Source: Anaerolineaceae bacterium
GTDB taxonomy: Bacteria; Chloroflexota; Anaerolineae; Anaerolineales; Villigracilaceae
NCBI GenBank assembly: GCA_009885525.1
Contig: VFKN01000086.1
Coordinates: 1-33,502, forward strand
Reading direction: 5' to 3'
Length of the DNA: 33,502 nucleotides
The translations under genes were made by a program, and so were the position numbers. Every line of letters starts with the position of its first letter. Position 1 is the stretch's first letter. Below are positions 1 to 8,300 of this stretch, piece by piece. The notes beneath the pieces were generated by a model. It ran no database searches. It saw only the letters and a program-made list of their open reading frames with translations, and was not told the origin of the DNA.

Positions 1-92
1 AGAATGGATGGGAGTCGAACCCACCGCGGCTCGCAACGCGACCCGCCACAGGTGTTGAAGACCAGGAAGCCCACCGGGACCTAACCACTCCC
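1..92 (-). tRNA. selC: tRNA-Sec (UCA anticodon), 3' end cut by window edge
   Basis: Read on the minus strand, this folds as a bacterial selenocysteine tRNA. The acceptor stem (GGGAGTGG at 92-85) pairs with CCATTCT running off the window edge, which fits an 8-bp stem. A 6-bp D stem with a very short loop follows. The anticodon loop is CTTCAAC with anticodon TCA at 58-56. A long variable arm and a T arm (GTGGG, TTCGACT, CCCAT) complete it. The 8+5 acceptor/T architecture, long D stem and extra arm separate it from tRNA-Ser and from any suppressor. One T-T mismatch in the anticodon stem and one G-G in the variable arm are visible. The last acceptor base and any CCA lie outside. It implies that the host has SelA, SelB and SelD elsewhere, and it supports the two in-frame TGA genes in this window. 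Confidence 0.93.
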
Positions 93-133
93 ATCAGCAA
101 GGATAACCGAGAGAAGATAGATTCGCAAGTTTA

Positions 134-496
134 TTAAAGTTGATAGTAATCAAAAAAATGTGGTGAGGGAATATAGCTGGGCGCGAAAATAAAGAATGAA
201 GCAAATGTGATCATCATGCACATTACGCACATAAAAATAAATCCACCCATGATGATTCCGATCCATGCCATTGGGCTGCCGGATTCATTGCTCTTACGAA
301 TTTGATTTAGTGAAATTGCGCCGAAGATTATCGCGAGAATCCCAAACAGGAAACTCAGCGGGTAGCAAATAAATCCAGTGAATGGTATGGGGATCAGTCC
401 GGTACAAAAGGAGACGGTTGTTAAGAGCCCAAAGACAAGGCTTAGAATGGATTGTGAGTTGGTTTGCGGGGGAGTGAATTTTTCGTTCGTTTCCAT
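134..496 (-). CDS. DUF4190-like small membrane protein
   Basis: The 120-residue protein has a hydrophilic N-terminus with Pro, Gln and Ser. Two long hydrophobic segments follow at about 18-63 and 76-108. The first contains the small-residue 'FLFGILAIIFGAISL' stretch, followed by a charged turn (QIRKSNESG) and 'MAWIGIIMGG'. This arrangement is that of DUF4190-type proteins, which are common in Chloroflexota and Gram-positives and have no assigned function. It ends in a short aromatic tail. It stands alone between two tRNA genes on the same strand. The ATG at 496 is the only good start. Function unknown. Confidence 0.7.
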   Translation of the reverse strand: METNEKFTPPQTNSQSILSLVFGLLTTVSFCTGLIPIPFTGFICYPLSFLFGILAIIFGAISLNQIRKSNESGSPMAWIGIIMGGFIFMCVMCMMITFASFFIFAPSYIPSPHFFDYYQL

Positions 497-556
497 GTTC
501 GTCAGTAAATTTTACTCGAATACGATTACAAGGTAAGGGATGAACTCTTACTACAG

Positions 557-599
557 GTAAAAATAAAACCGTCCTCCACGAGGACGGTTTTATTTTTAC
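557..599 (-). terminator. Bidirectional Rho-independent terminator, downstream of tRNA-Pro
   Basis: A perfect 20-bp inverted repeat (557-576 with 580-599, 3-nt loop) has GC-rich core CCGTCCTC/GAGGACGG flanked by A and T runs on both sides. On the minus strand it directly follows tRNA-Pro. Confidence 0.9.
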
Positions 600-604
600 G
601 ATTG

Positions 605-678
605 TCGGGGCGACAGGATTCGAACCTGCGACCTCTTGCACCCCATGCAAGCGCGCTACCGGGCTGCGCCACGCCCCG
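605..678 (-). tRNA. tRNA-Pro (GGG anticodon)
   Basis: The 74-nt cloverleaf on the minus strand has acceptor CGGGGCG (678-672) pairing with CGCCCCG (612-606) and discriminator A at 605. The anticodon stem is CTTGC/GCAAG around loop ATGGGGT, with anticodon GGG at 644-642. The T loop is GTTCGAATC. CCA is not encoded. The adjacent hairpin at 557-599 terminates it. Confidence 0.97.
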
Positions 679-737
679 ATTTGAGCGAGTGAGATTATAG
701 TCGTGTTTTGCGATTCTGGCAAATCAAATTTTACTTT

Positions 738-1814
738 CTACGGAATGGATGTTGGCGTAGCGGGCAATACTTCGGGCAAGGATTTCAATGTTGGTGCGGG
801 CGGACGAACCAAATTAAATCCATTCTCTCCCGCGTATGTAAAATATGTCACCTGACCCGGAAAGATTTCCACCCATGTTTCGTAGGTCTTCTTATCGTAT
901 TTAACCGTCACTTTATAGAAGCCTGCAGGTAGATCACCCAGCACCATATTCTCATTGTAATAAGCATCGCGGTTTACAGCGCCGCCTCCGCCATATGTTT
1001 TTACAACATAGGATTTTTTTGTTTCAACAGACTTCAGATTTACTTCCACGCCTTGCAGCGTTTTTTCCTTGGTGTCCATCACACGTCCCACCAGCACGCC
1101 CCAGCCTTGCGGCGGCGCGATCCACAATTCTGGATTATAGGTGTCGAAGAAAGAATTGGTGGGGAAGCGCACTTCAAAGTGAACGTGCGGCCCCGTTGTC
1201 GCGCCGGTTGAGCCAACAAGCCCAATGACATCACCCGTCTCAACGTGTTGATCCAGTATGGCAAAGACCTTGCTCATGTGTGCATAGATCGTATATAGCT
1301 GCTGGCCTTTATAACCAAAGTCATGTCGAATGGCGACGGCTAAACCGTATGGATCATCTTCATTCCTTGGCGCTTCGGTAAACAGCCCCCAACCCGCCCA
1401 CACGATAGTCCCCGGTCCCGCCGCCATGATGGGCGTACCTTCGGGTGTGGGAATATCAATACCGGTGTGCACAATGTTGGGTGCAAAGAAAACGCCGCCA
1501 TAACGATAATCGGGAATGGGCCAGTTGACCTGATCCGCGGCGATGGGGCGCGCAAAATAAAAATGGTCATAAGGTGACATTGCCCACGGAATTGGATACA
1601 GCGGAGGACGCCACCCCGAGATGGGTTCTGCTCCCGGAGTTGGCAGGCTAAACTGAAATGGTACCGGTGACGGAGTCTGCGCCGCATCAAACTTGACCTC
1701 GGGTTGACTCACGTCTCGGATCACTACGGGTGTCGGGTTTGGTTCCACGCCCTGTGCGCACGCGGAAAGAATCAGCGTCAATAAAATAACGGTGAGCGAG
1801 TTTTTGAATCTCAT
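738..1814 (-). CDS. M23-family metallopeptidase lipoprotein
   Basis: This 358-residue exported protein carries a lipoprotein signal peptide (LILSAC, lipid-modified Cys19) and a Pro-rich linker to about residue 100. An LytM/M23 zinc peptidase domain spans about 100-235. The M23 zinc and catalytic residues are present: His116 and Asp120 in HTGID, His179 in AHMS, and His210/His212 in GPHVHFEV. An Ig-like or carboxypeptidase-regulatory-like beta domain follows at about 238-335, before a Pro-rich tail. The family cleaves peptidoglycan cross-bridges or activates amidases. The ATG at 1814 was chosen because it starts the signal peptide; the longer frame upstream is a shadow of the Pro/Thr tail of the preceding gene. 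It begins 2 bp after that gene's stop, so the two are cotranscribed. Confidence 0.92.
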   Translation of the reverse strand: MRFKNSLTVILLTLILSACAQGVEPNPTPVVIRDVSQPEVKFDAAQTPSPVPFQFSLPTPGAEPISGWRPPLYPIPWAMSPYDHFYFARPIAADQVNWPIPDYRYGGVFFAPNIVHTGIDIPTPEGTPIMAAGPGTIVWAGWGLFTEAPRNEDDPYGLAVAIRHDFGYKGQQLYTIYAHMSKVFAILDQHVETGDVIGLVGSTGATTGPHVHFEVRFPTNSFFDTYNPELWIAPPQGWGVLVGRVMDTKEKTLQGVEVNLKSVETKKSYVVKTYGGGGAVNRDAYYNENMVLGDLPAGFYKVTVKYDKKTYETWVEIFPGQVTYFTYAGENGFNLVRPPAPTLKSLPEVLPATPTSIP

Positions 1815-1816
1815 GA

Positions 1817-3724
1817 TTACGGAATAATCGTCGGCGGCGTGGGTGTGAGCGTTACTGTGCTGGTCGGTGTCTGCGTGGTTGTGGGTGTTAGGGTTATCGT
1901 CGGCGTTAATGACATTGTTGGTGTAGGGGATATGGTTGGCGTGCCTGTTGGCCTTGGCGTGCGCGTGAAGCCAATGGTGGGAGTCAATGTTGGTGTGCGC
2001 GTGGGGGTAATGGTGGGCGGCAAAACGCGCGTGGGTGTGACGAGCGCATCGGGCGGATACAGTTCCAGCATCGCGGAATACCAATCCAGTCCGTTGGTTA
2101 ATGCAAATTCATTGAAGCGCGAGCCAGTGTAATAGGTGCGCCAATTGGGCAGCGCGGGCAGGCGCTCCCAACCATAAGAGACGGCAAGCGCGGTGATGTC
2201 GACCCAATAGCCTGAAGGCACGGGCGCATATTCGCCGCCCTGCTCATACTTGCTTGGATCAAGTTCGTAGCGCGCGCTCAAATTCCACGGCGCGTTGTGG
2301 ATCGGCTCGCCGAGTGAGCCATCCTGTTTATCGCAGCGGATATAAACGCGCCAATATGTTTGCGCGCCAATATCCTCGCGCAGCGTCACCAGCCAGCCGG
2401 CGTCCGCCATGAGCTTGTTGATCGCAAATGCGCGCCCGGTATAAAGCCAGTCTTCTGCCTGCCCGGGTTCGAGATTTGTAGTGAGCGGAACGAAGGCATT
2501 CTCAAGGCTTGCAAGCGCATCCCAGCCGGTATCGAGGATGACGCGGCTGCGCAATGCGTTGAAGGATTCATCTACGAGATCATGCAACTTTGGATAAGGC
2601 GCTTGCACGTCGCCGATATCGACGAGATACCAGCGTTGATTGGGGACATCCGGCGCGGGTGTGACGATGGGTGACCATAACGCGGGCAGCGAATCGACTG
2701 CGGCTTGCGCGAATGAAGCGGGGAAGGGGCTTGGCAATTTAGCGGGTCCCCAGGTTAATCCGCGCACGCTGCCGTTAAGTGGAACGGGCGGAACGATCAG
2801 ATTGCCTTTGATATCGTAATAGGTGATGTATTGTGCATTCGCGCTGTTTGTGACCGCGATGAGTTGATCGGCAGCGGGATTCCATGCACCCCAAATTCCA
2901 TCGCTGACCCAGCGCGCGGTGCGGTCGGGAAGATTTGCCTCCCAGATATAAAGTCCGCTAAAGCCGACAGTTTGGGATGTGGATGACCATAATAATTCTG
3001 AGCCATCTTCATTCCAAAGCGGATGATTTTCAGACGCGAAAGGTGTGTTGCTTAAGTTTTGATAACGGTCTTCGCCGGTCAGATCGAGATTTGCCAGCCA
3101 GACATCACTGTCACCGCCGCGCGAAGAGATGAATGCCACGTGTCTGCCATCCGGCGCCCAAACGGGAGAGTGATCGGATGCGGGGTCTTGTGTGATGGAA
3201 ACGATGGACTGTGTGCGGTCGTTGACAGAGACGATGGAAATTTCAAGGTTGTCATTTGTGTATGTTTCAAAGACAAGCCATTGGCTGTCAGGTGACCATG
3301 ACGGAGCGGAGTCGTATTCGGGTGTGTTGGTGATCTGCGCGATATCGCCGCTTTGCAAGTTCATCACATACAAATCCCAAAATCCATTGCGGTTGGATGC
3401 AAATGCAATCTGCGTATGGTCAGGGCTGAGTGCGGGGTAGATGTCGCTCCAGTTGCCGGTGGTGATGCGTGTGAACGGCAGGTCTTTGGGCTGATACGCA
3501 AAGAGGTGGGCGTATCCATTTTCTTCGATGGATATGAACGCGAGATTCCCATCACCGTTGTAATTGATAACGGGTGCGGCGGTATTTGTAGGTTGAGACG
3601 CGAATGTGGAAACGATTGTAGGAGTGGTCGCTGCGATATTTTGTGTACAGCCGACCATCAGCAGGTTGATCACAATTAAGGTATAGATAATTTTCGCGGG
3701 CAAGGAGGGGAAATTGACGGGCAT
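1817..3724 (-). CDS. TolB/PD40-type beta-propeller lipoprotein with Pro/Thr-rich tail
   Basis: The 635-residue protein has a lipobox (LLMVGC, Cys26). WD40-like PD40 blades fall between about 58 and 340, recognised by repeated motifs such as 'SPDHTQIAFASNR', 'SPDSQWLVFET' and 'APDGRHVAFISSR'. A second, uncharacterised globular region runs to about 558. The last 77 residues are almost pure TPT/TPTP repeats, typical of cell-wall-spanning linkers, and the DNA there is low complexity. Such propellers usually bind proteins or glycans at the surface; no catalytic motif is seen. The start lacks a clear Shine-Dalgarno and lies 12 bp after the upstream stop, suggesting translational coupling. It probably works with the M23 peptidase directly downstream in envelope maintenance; this is inference. 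Confidence 0.85.
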   Translation of the reverse strand: MPVNFPSLPAKIIYTLIVINLLMVGCTQNIAATTPTIVSTFASQPTNTAAPVINYNGDGNLAFISIEENGYAHLFAYQPKDLPFTRITTGNWSDIYPALSPDHTQIAFASNRNGFWDLYVMNLQSGDIAQITNTPEYDSAPSWSPDSQWLVFETYTNDNLEISIVSVNDRTQSIVSITQDPASDHSPVWAPDGRHVAFISSRGGDSDVWLANLDLTGEDRYQNLSNTPFASENHPLWNEDGSELLWSSTSQTVGFSGLYIWEANLPDRTARWVSDGIWGAWNPAADQLIAVTNSANAQYITYYDIKGNLIVPPVPLNGSVRGLTWGPAKLPSPFPASFAQAAVDSLPALWSPIVTPAPDVPNQRWYLVDIGDVQAPYPKLHDLVDESFNALRSRVILDTGWDALASLENAFVPLTTNLEPGQAEDWLYTGRAFAINKLMADAGWLVTLREDIGAQTYWRVYIRCDKQDGSLGEPIHNAPWNLSARYELDPSKYEQGGEYAPVPSGYWVDITALAVSYGWERLPALPNWRTYYTGSRFNEFALTNGLDWYSAMLELYPPDALVTPTRVLPPTITPTRTPTLTPTIGFTRTPRPTGTPTISPTPTMSLTPTITLTPTTTQTPTSTVTLTPTPPTIIP

Positions 3725-3736
3725 GGAAAATATCGG

Positions 3737-4108
3737 CTACGCAGAATCAGATGCGGGGTCATCTGAGGGCGGCACTACATCAAAAGAAAAAGTCAGCGGA
3801 TCGTTGGAAGGTCCATCCGGGTAATACAATCGCGCGTTGAGGGTGTAGGGATTTTCGAGCTCGCCGCGGATGTGCATGGTGAATTCAAGTTTCCAACTCA
3901 TCGGCTCGACGATATTCGTAGATGCGACTTCATCGCCATTTGAGTTGTTCAGGCTGACTTCAATGTAGGGGCGTTTTTGGAACGGCGTGATTTCAATGTT
4001 GACGCGCAAACGGCGTCCATCGGGATAGGGCTGCGCGGAAAGTGAATTGATCTTTGTCTCTTCGGGTGTTGCGCGGGTAAGGTTGTCTTCGGGGAAGAAA
4101 AAATCCAT
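3737..4108 (-). CDS. Conserved-looking small beta-rich protein, function unknown
   Basis: This 123-residue protein has no signal peptide or membrane segment. Alternating hydrophobic and polar strands ('RRLRVNIEITPF', 'RPYIEVSLNN', 'SWKLEFTMHIRG') point to a beta-sandwich, and the C-terminus is acidic (PPSDDPASDSA). I do not recognise a family. It is the first gene of a three-gene minus-strand operon with the propeller and M23 lipoproteins. A TATAAT hexamer ends 6 nt before its ATG and there is no Shine-Dalgarno, which suggests a leaderless transcript starting at the ATG. Confidence 0.7.
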   Translation of the reverse strand: MDFFFPEDNLTRATPEETKINSLSAQPYPDGRRLRVNIEITPFQKRPYIEVSLNNSNGDEVASTNIVEPMSWKLEFTMHIRGELENPYTLNARLYYPDGPSNDPLTFSFDVVPPSDDPASDSA

Positions 4109-4326
4109 TTGGGTATTATAACCACAAAAGATGAGACGCAGATTGGAGGGTATAATTTGAAAATCAAAGTGAATGGTTGTTGTAAAACGTTTCCCGACTT
4201 ATAGATAAAAAAATGCTCCAGTCAGGGTGAGGGGGGCACCCTAACTGAAGCGCCCTTATTTTACACCAATCCATATTTTTGACAAGGGTTTTAATACACC
4301 AATTTTAGGCAAAAAGGAGATTTAAA
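4109..4326. other. Divergent intergenic region with an imperfect hairpin
   Basis: No gene is seen here. A hairpin at about 4213-4248 (arms with CAGGGTG and CACCCT, G-rich loop) is followed by a T-rich run on the plus strand. It could be a weak terminator or a 5' leader element of the carboxypeptidase gene. The plus-strand ribosome-binding site AAGGAG lies just before the ATG at 4327. Confidence 0.4.
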
Positions 4327-5820
4327 ATGGCTGACAAAAAAAACAGCAAACCCGAAGAAAAGAAAGATGAAAAAAAAGAAGAAAAACCCATTCCCAAGGA
4401 TAATTTGGTTGAAACCAAACATTCCGTCAAGATTAACGGGAAGACGGTCAAGTACACAGTGACTACTGGAACGATGATCATCAAAGAGGAAGTGTGGGAC
4501 AAAGATAAAGAAGCCGAAGTTGAGAAACCGCGCGCGCAAATGTTTTTTGTTGCGTACACGTTGGACGGCGTGAAAGATAAAGCCAAACGCCCGATCACAT
4601 TCTCGTTCAACGGCGGACCCGGTTCATCATCTGTATGGCTGCACATGGGCGTGCTCGGACCGCGCCGCGTGGTGTTGACCGATGAAGGCGAAATGCCCCC
4701 GCCTCCGTTCAAGTTGACCGATAACGCGTATTCCATCCTCGATCAAACCGATCTTGTTTTCATTGACCCGATGAGCACCGGCTTCAGCCGCCCCGTGGAA
4801 GGTGAGAAGGCGAAGGAATGGCACACCTTTTCAAAAGATATTACATCCGTCGGCGATTTCATTCGTTTATATGCCACACGCTATCATCGCTGGCTTTCAC
4901 CGAAATTTCTCGCGGGTGAATCTTATGGCACAACGCGCGCGGCGGGTCTTTCGGGTTACTTGCAGGAACGTCACGGCATGTTCTTAAATGGATTGATGTT
5001 GATCTCCGCTGTGTTGGATTTCACCACCATTGATTTCAATCTTAACAACGATCTGCCGTATATTCTTTTTGTTCCGGCTTACGCGGCAACCGCCTGGTAT
5101 CACAATAAGTTGAGTTTCAAAGCGCATTTGCAAACGGTCATTAAAGAAGCCGAAGAATTTGCGAAAGGAGAATACGCATCCGCTTTGTTCAAGGGGTCAG
5201 CGCTTACGCCTGAAGAACGTGCCAGTGTTGTTGAAAAACTTTCACGCTACACGGGTATCTCGCAGGATTTTATTGAGCGTTCAAATTTGCGTATTCTCGA
5301 CCAGCATTATTTTAAGGAACTGCTGCGCGAGCGCGGAAAAACCGTCGGGCGTTTGGATAGCCGCTTCACAGGTATGGATCGCAGCGGAGTGACTGCTACC
5401 GCCGAATATGACCCGCTGTTCAGTCAGGTTAACGGGCCGTATACTGCCACGCTCAATGATTACATCCGCACCGAACTGAAATTTGAAAGCGATCTCTCTT
5501 ATGAAATTTTGAGCGATAAAGTTTGGATGAACTGGTCGTATGAGTATTTCCAAAATCAATATGTCAATGTTGTTGAGACTTTGCGCTCAGCCATGAATCT
5601 TAATAAATATCTCAAGGTCTTCGTCGCCAACGGATATTTCGATCTCGGCACGCCATATTCCGCGACCGAATATACATTCGATCATCTTCATCTGGATGAC
5701 TCTCTGCGAAAGAATATCAGTATGGGCTATTATGAAGCCGGCCACATGATGTACATCCACATGCCTTCGCTCAAAGCATTAAAGAAAGATCTGGCGAAAT
5801 TCATCAAGGACGCAAGTTAA
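4327..5820 (+). CDS. Serine carboxypeptidase-like protein, peptidase family S10
   Basis: The 497-residue alpha/beta-hydrolase has the S10 hallmarks. The oxyanion loop NGGPGSS is at 95-101, the nucleophile Ser199 lies in GESYG, catalytic Asp439 lies in NGYFDLGTP, and catalytic His473 lies in EAGHMMY. S10 enzymes remove C-terminal residues at acidic pH. The N-terminus has no signal peptide; the first 22 residues are extremely Lys/Glu-rich. As predicted the enzyme is cytoplasmic, which is unusual for a mostly secreted or lysosomal family. The start is set by AAGGAG about 6-8 nt upstream. It is monocistronic in appearance; a CACAAAGG-type palindrome follows it. Confidence 0.9.
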   Translation: MADKKNSKPEEKKDEKKEEKPIPKDNLVETKHSVKINGKTVKYTVTTGTMIIKEEVWDKDKEAEVEKPRAQMFFVAYTLDGVKDKAKRPITFSFNGGPGSSSVWLHMGVLGPRRVVLTDEGEMPPPPFKLTDNAYSILDQTDLVFIDPMSTGFSRPVEGEKAKEWHTFSKDITSVGDFIRLYATRYHRWLSPKFLAGESYGTTRAAGLSGYLQERHGMFLNGLMLISAVLDFTTIDFNLNNDLPYILFVPAYAATAWYHNKLSFKAHLQTVIKEAEEFAKGEYASALFKGSALTPEERASVVEKLSRYTGISQDFIERSNLRILDQHYFKELLRERGKTVGRLDSRFTGMDRSGVTATAEYDPLFSQVNGPYTATLNDYIRTELKFESDLSYEILSDKVWMNWSYEYFQNQYVNVVETLRSAMNLNKYLKVFVANGYFDLGTPYSATEYTFDHLHLDDSLRKNISMGYYEAGHMMYIHMPSLKALKKDLAKFIKDAS

Positions 5821-5825
5821 AAAAT

Positions 5826-5920
5826 TTAAACACGAAGGGCACAAAGGGCACGAAGTTTTTTACTTTGTGTACTCACCTGCACTGGCGTGCGGCGCAAGTG
5901 TCGTGTCCTTTGTGTTTAAG
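5826..5920. repeat. Intergenic palindrome built of CACAAAGG-type words
   Basis: The left arm repeats CACGAAGGG / CACAAAGGG / CACGAAG. The right arm carries the reverse complement CGTGTCCTTTGTGTTTAA. The same vocabulary recurs at 22009-22076. It fills nearly the whole spacer between the carboxypeptidase and SIS genes. Confidence 0.7.
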
Positions 5921-5931
5921 GATTTTGAATT

Positions 5932-6984
5932 ATGAACCTAGATAACCTCGAACTCTTCAAACAATTGGATACGCAGAATCTGATCGCTGAAATTGACGCG
6001 CTCCCCGATCAACTTCAATCCGCGTGGGATTTAGGCGCGACTCTGCCGCTCCCCGATTTTTCCAACATCCAAAATATTGTCATCGCCGCGATGGGAGACT
6101 CCGCGCACGCCGCCGACCTCGTATCTGCTTCTGTTTTCTCCAATATTTCCCAGCCACTCATTATCCACCGTGATTATGGTCTGCCCGCTTTTGCGCGCGG
6201 AAAAAATACGCTTGTCATTTGCTGCTCGCATTCTGGCAATAGTGAAGAGATGCTGGACGCATTTGAATCCGCTGTGAAAAATGATTGCAGTATTTTTGTC
6301 ATCTCCACCGGCGGGGAGTTGGCTAAGCGCGCTTCTGTAAAAAATATTTCTGTCTGGAATTTTGAATACAAAGGAATAGATACCGCAGCGATTGCTTTTC
6401 CCTTTGGATTATTGCTCGCATTATTTTCCCGTTTGGGATTAATCCCTGACCCTGCCAAAGATGTCGCCGAAGCCATTGCCATGATGAAGCGCTCGCAGCA
6501 GCACATTGTTGTGGATGTAATCTCAGCCAAGAATCCCGCCAAACGTTACGCGGGGCAACTGGTGGGGCGCTGGGTCACATTCGTAGGCACAGAAAATCTC
6601 GCACCCGTTGCACGAAGATGGAAAACGCAGATCAATCAACTTGCCAAAGCCGGCGCAAATTTTGAGATTATCCCAGATGCCACGCATAATACATTGAGCG
6701 CCACGCTCAATCCCAACCCGACGCTAAACGCGCACACCATGACCTTGTTTATGCGCGCACCAAGCGACCATCCGCGCAACCGTTTGCGCTCTGATTTGAT
6801 GCGCCAGACTTTCATGCTCGAAGGACTCAATACAGATGTGATCGACGCGCGCGGAGAATCGATCATTGCTCATTTGTGGACGTTAATTATTTTTGGTGAT
6901 TACATGGCGTATTATCTTGCCATGGCATACGGCGCCGACCCCGCTGATGAGTATGCTTTTTTGAATTTCAAAAAATCGTTATAA
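5932..6984 (+). CDS. SIS-domain sugar isomerase, bifunctional phosphoglucose/phosphomannose isomerase-like
   Basis: The 350-residue protein has two SIS subdomains. The first holds 'AAMGDSAHAADL' (51-63) and 'CSHSGNSEE' (98-106), corresponding to GMGGSAIGGD and SYSGNTEE of the PGI/PMI family. The second holds 'VARRWKTQIN' (226-235) and His252 in 'DATHNT'. Archaeal and bacterial family members interconvert glucose-6-P, mannose-6-P and fructose-6-P. As I recall it, the catalytic pair in the Pyrobaculum enzyme is a Glu and a His 16 residues apart. Here the His is kept (His252) but position 236 is Gln, and the Gly-rich loop is altered. It may therefore be a divergent isomerase or a sugar-phosphate-binding relative. 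No strong Shine-Dalgarno is visible before the ATG. Confidence 0.75.
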   Translation: MNLDNLELFKQLDTQNLIAEIDALPDQLQSAWDLGATLPLPDFSNIQNIVIAAMGDSAHAADLVSASVFSNISQPLIIHRDYGLPAFARGKNTLVICCSHSGNSEEMLDAFESAVKNDCSIFVISTGGELAKRASVKNISVWNFEYKGIDTAAIAFPFGLLLALFSRLGLIPDPAKDVAEAIAMMKRSQQHIVVDVISAKNPAKRYAGQLVGRWVTFVGTENLAPVARRWKTQINQLAKAGANFEIIPDATHNTLSATLNPNPTLNAHTMTLFMRAPSDHPRNRLRSDLMRQTFMLEGLNTDVIDARGESIIAHLWTLIIFGDYMAYYLAMAYGADPADEYAFLNFKKSL

Positions 6985-6986
6985 AT

Positions 6987-7083
6987 ATGTCATTGCGAGG
7001 GCGATGCACTTTCACCCGAAGCAATCTCCCACAATGTGACGGAGATTGCTTCGTCGGCAAAGAACGCCTCCTCGCAACGACAT
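6987..7083. repeat. Nested palindromic repeat element (REP/MITE-like)
   Basis: Outer arms are ATGTCATTGCGAGG (6987-7000) and CCTCGCAACGACAT (7070-7083), with one mismatch. A perfect inner 12-bp repeat pairs GAAGCAATCTCC (7018-7029) with GGAGATTGCTTC (7041-7052). It carries no ORF. Confidence 0.8.
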
Positions 7084-7090
7084 CAAAGTA

Positions 7091-7192
7091 TTATGCAAAC
7101 TGTTCCAAATTGACCGCCACCAACGGAAACGCTTCGTCCACGAATTTTTCGAGGGTGTGGCGTTTTTTTTGTATATCTATAATGTGAGGCAA
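7091..7192 (-). other. Possible 33-codon ORF or gene remnant
   Basis: A protein-like frame on the minus strand runs from TTG at 7192 to TAA at 7091, ending 'FPLVAVNLEQFA'. No convincing Shine-Dalgarno is seen and I recognise no family. It may be the tail of a decayed gene beside the repeat at 6987-7083. Very uncertain. Confidence 0.2.
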
Positions 7193-7267
7193 GATAAGTG
7201 AAGTTGATGTAGTCTAGAAGAGAACCAAATTTTATTTCTCTTAATTTATGCCATGTCAGGAGTTAAT

Positions 7268-8185
7268 ATGAACGCTGTGCTTAATTCAAATACAAAAACA
7301 GAATTTTCAATTCACCCCGCCACGTTGATGGGGCTTGTCTCTTTAACGGTTGCTAATCTCGACAATCAAATTTTATTTTATCAACAGGTGCTGGGATTTA
7401 AACTCCACTGGCGCGAAGGCAATAAAGCGGCGCTAGGCGCGGGCGGCGCGGATTTGCTGCGCCTGACTGAAGAACCCAACCTCAAGAAATATCGCGGCGT
7501 GACCGGTCTTTATCACTTCGCCGTCTTATTTCCCAATCGTCGTGAATTGGCGTGTGCTGTGGCGCGTTTGTCTGTGTTGAAATATCGCAATCATCCTACC
7601 GATCATATTATGACCAAGACCACTTACCTTGATGACCCCGAAGGCAATGGCATTGAGTTGTATTGCGAATCGCCTGAAGATGGCGTCTTCACCATCGAGA
7701 ATAACGATTTCGTCACCCGCCGCGCCGATGGAACGCTCAGCGACGGGCGTGAACCGCTTGACGTGGACGCGCTTTTCTCTCACCTCAAAGAGGATGACCG
7801 TCTCGATGATTCACTGCCGCCCGAAACGCGCGTGGGGCATGTCCACTTGCATGTGCGCAATGTGCAGGAGGCTGTGGATTTTTATCACGGCATTCTCGGC
7901 TTTGACGTAATGGGCATGTCGTCCACGTTTAAAGCCGCGTTCATTTCCGCGGGCGGATATCACCACCACCTCGGATTAAACGCGTGGCAGGGAGAAGGCG
8001 CGCCGCCTGCGTCCGCTGATTCTGTCGGCTTGCGCTACTTCACCGTGGATTTCCAAAATCAAAGCGCGCTGGATGAAGTGGTCGCGAGGATTGATAATGC
8101 AGGTATCGCATCCAATAAAATTGAAGATGGTTTGCTGATATACGATCCATCTCAAAATGGCGTTGTACTTAGGGTGACGGCGTAA
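7268..8185 (+). CDS. Two-domain VOC (glyoxalase-fold) protein, CatE-like ring-cleavage dioxygenase family
   Basis: The 305-residue protein has two VOC modules. The N-terminal one has 'LVSLTVANLDNQILFYQQVLGF' character and 'LYHFAVLFPNRREL', with 'YLDDPEGNGIELYCE'. The C-terminal one has 'VGHVHLHVRNVQEAVDFYHG' and a His-rich 'GGYHHHLGLNAW'. This matches the Bacillus CatE-type group annotated as catechol-2,3-dioxygenase-like; the His/Glu metal ligands of the fold appear to be present. Substrate cannot be inferred. ATG 7268 is preferred over ATG 7253 because AGGAG at 7258-7262 sits 5 nt before it. A terminator follows at about 8206-8234. Confidence 0.85.
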   Translation: MNAVLNSNTKTEFSIHPATLMGLVSLTVANLDNQILFYQQVLGFKLHWREGNKAALGAGGADLLRLTEEPNLKKYRGVTGLYHFAVLFPNRRELACAVARLSVLKYRNHPTDHIMTKTTYLDDPEGNGIELYCESPEDGVFTIENNDFVTRRADGTLSDGREPLDVDALFSHLKEDDRLDDSLPPETRVGHVHLHVRNVQEAVDFYHGILGFDVMGMSSTFKAAFISAGGYHHHLGLNAWQGEGAPPASADSVGLRYFTVDFQNQSALDEVVARIDNAGIASNKIEDGLLIYDPSQNGVVLRVTA

Positions 8186-8205
8186 AACTCCCAAATATTT
8201 AATGA

Positions 8206-8234
8206 TCAAAAGCGCAGAGGAATCTGCGTTTTTG
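8206..8234 (+). terminator. Rho-independent terminator after the VOC gene
   Basis: The stem pairs GCGCAGA with TCTGCG around a GGAA loop, flanked by TCAAAA and TTTTTGA, giving a U-tract on the plus strand. Confidence 0.75.
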
Positions 8235-8300
8235 ATTTGTACGAAATTCGACTCCTGGCACGTCATGGTTCTATTCGATATGCAAAAAGGATAGGACATC

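Noticed and set aside
738..2084. A longer M23 protein beginning near 2084
   Set aside because: The extra residues are His/Thr/Asn low complexity read from the other frame of the Pro/Thr repeats; a signal peptide starts cleanly at 1814.
1839..2132. Plus-strand ORF rich in Val/Gly over the lipoprotein gene end
   Set aside because: It is the antisense shadow of the Thr/Pro repeats of the propeller lipoprotein; no ribosome-binding site and low-complexity sequence only.
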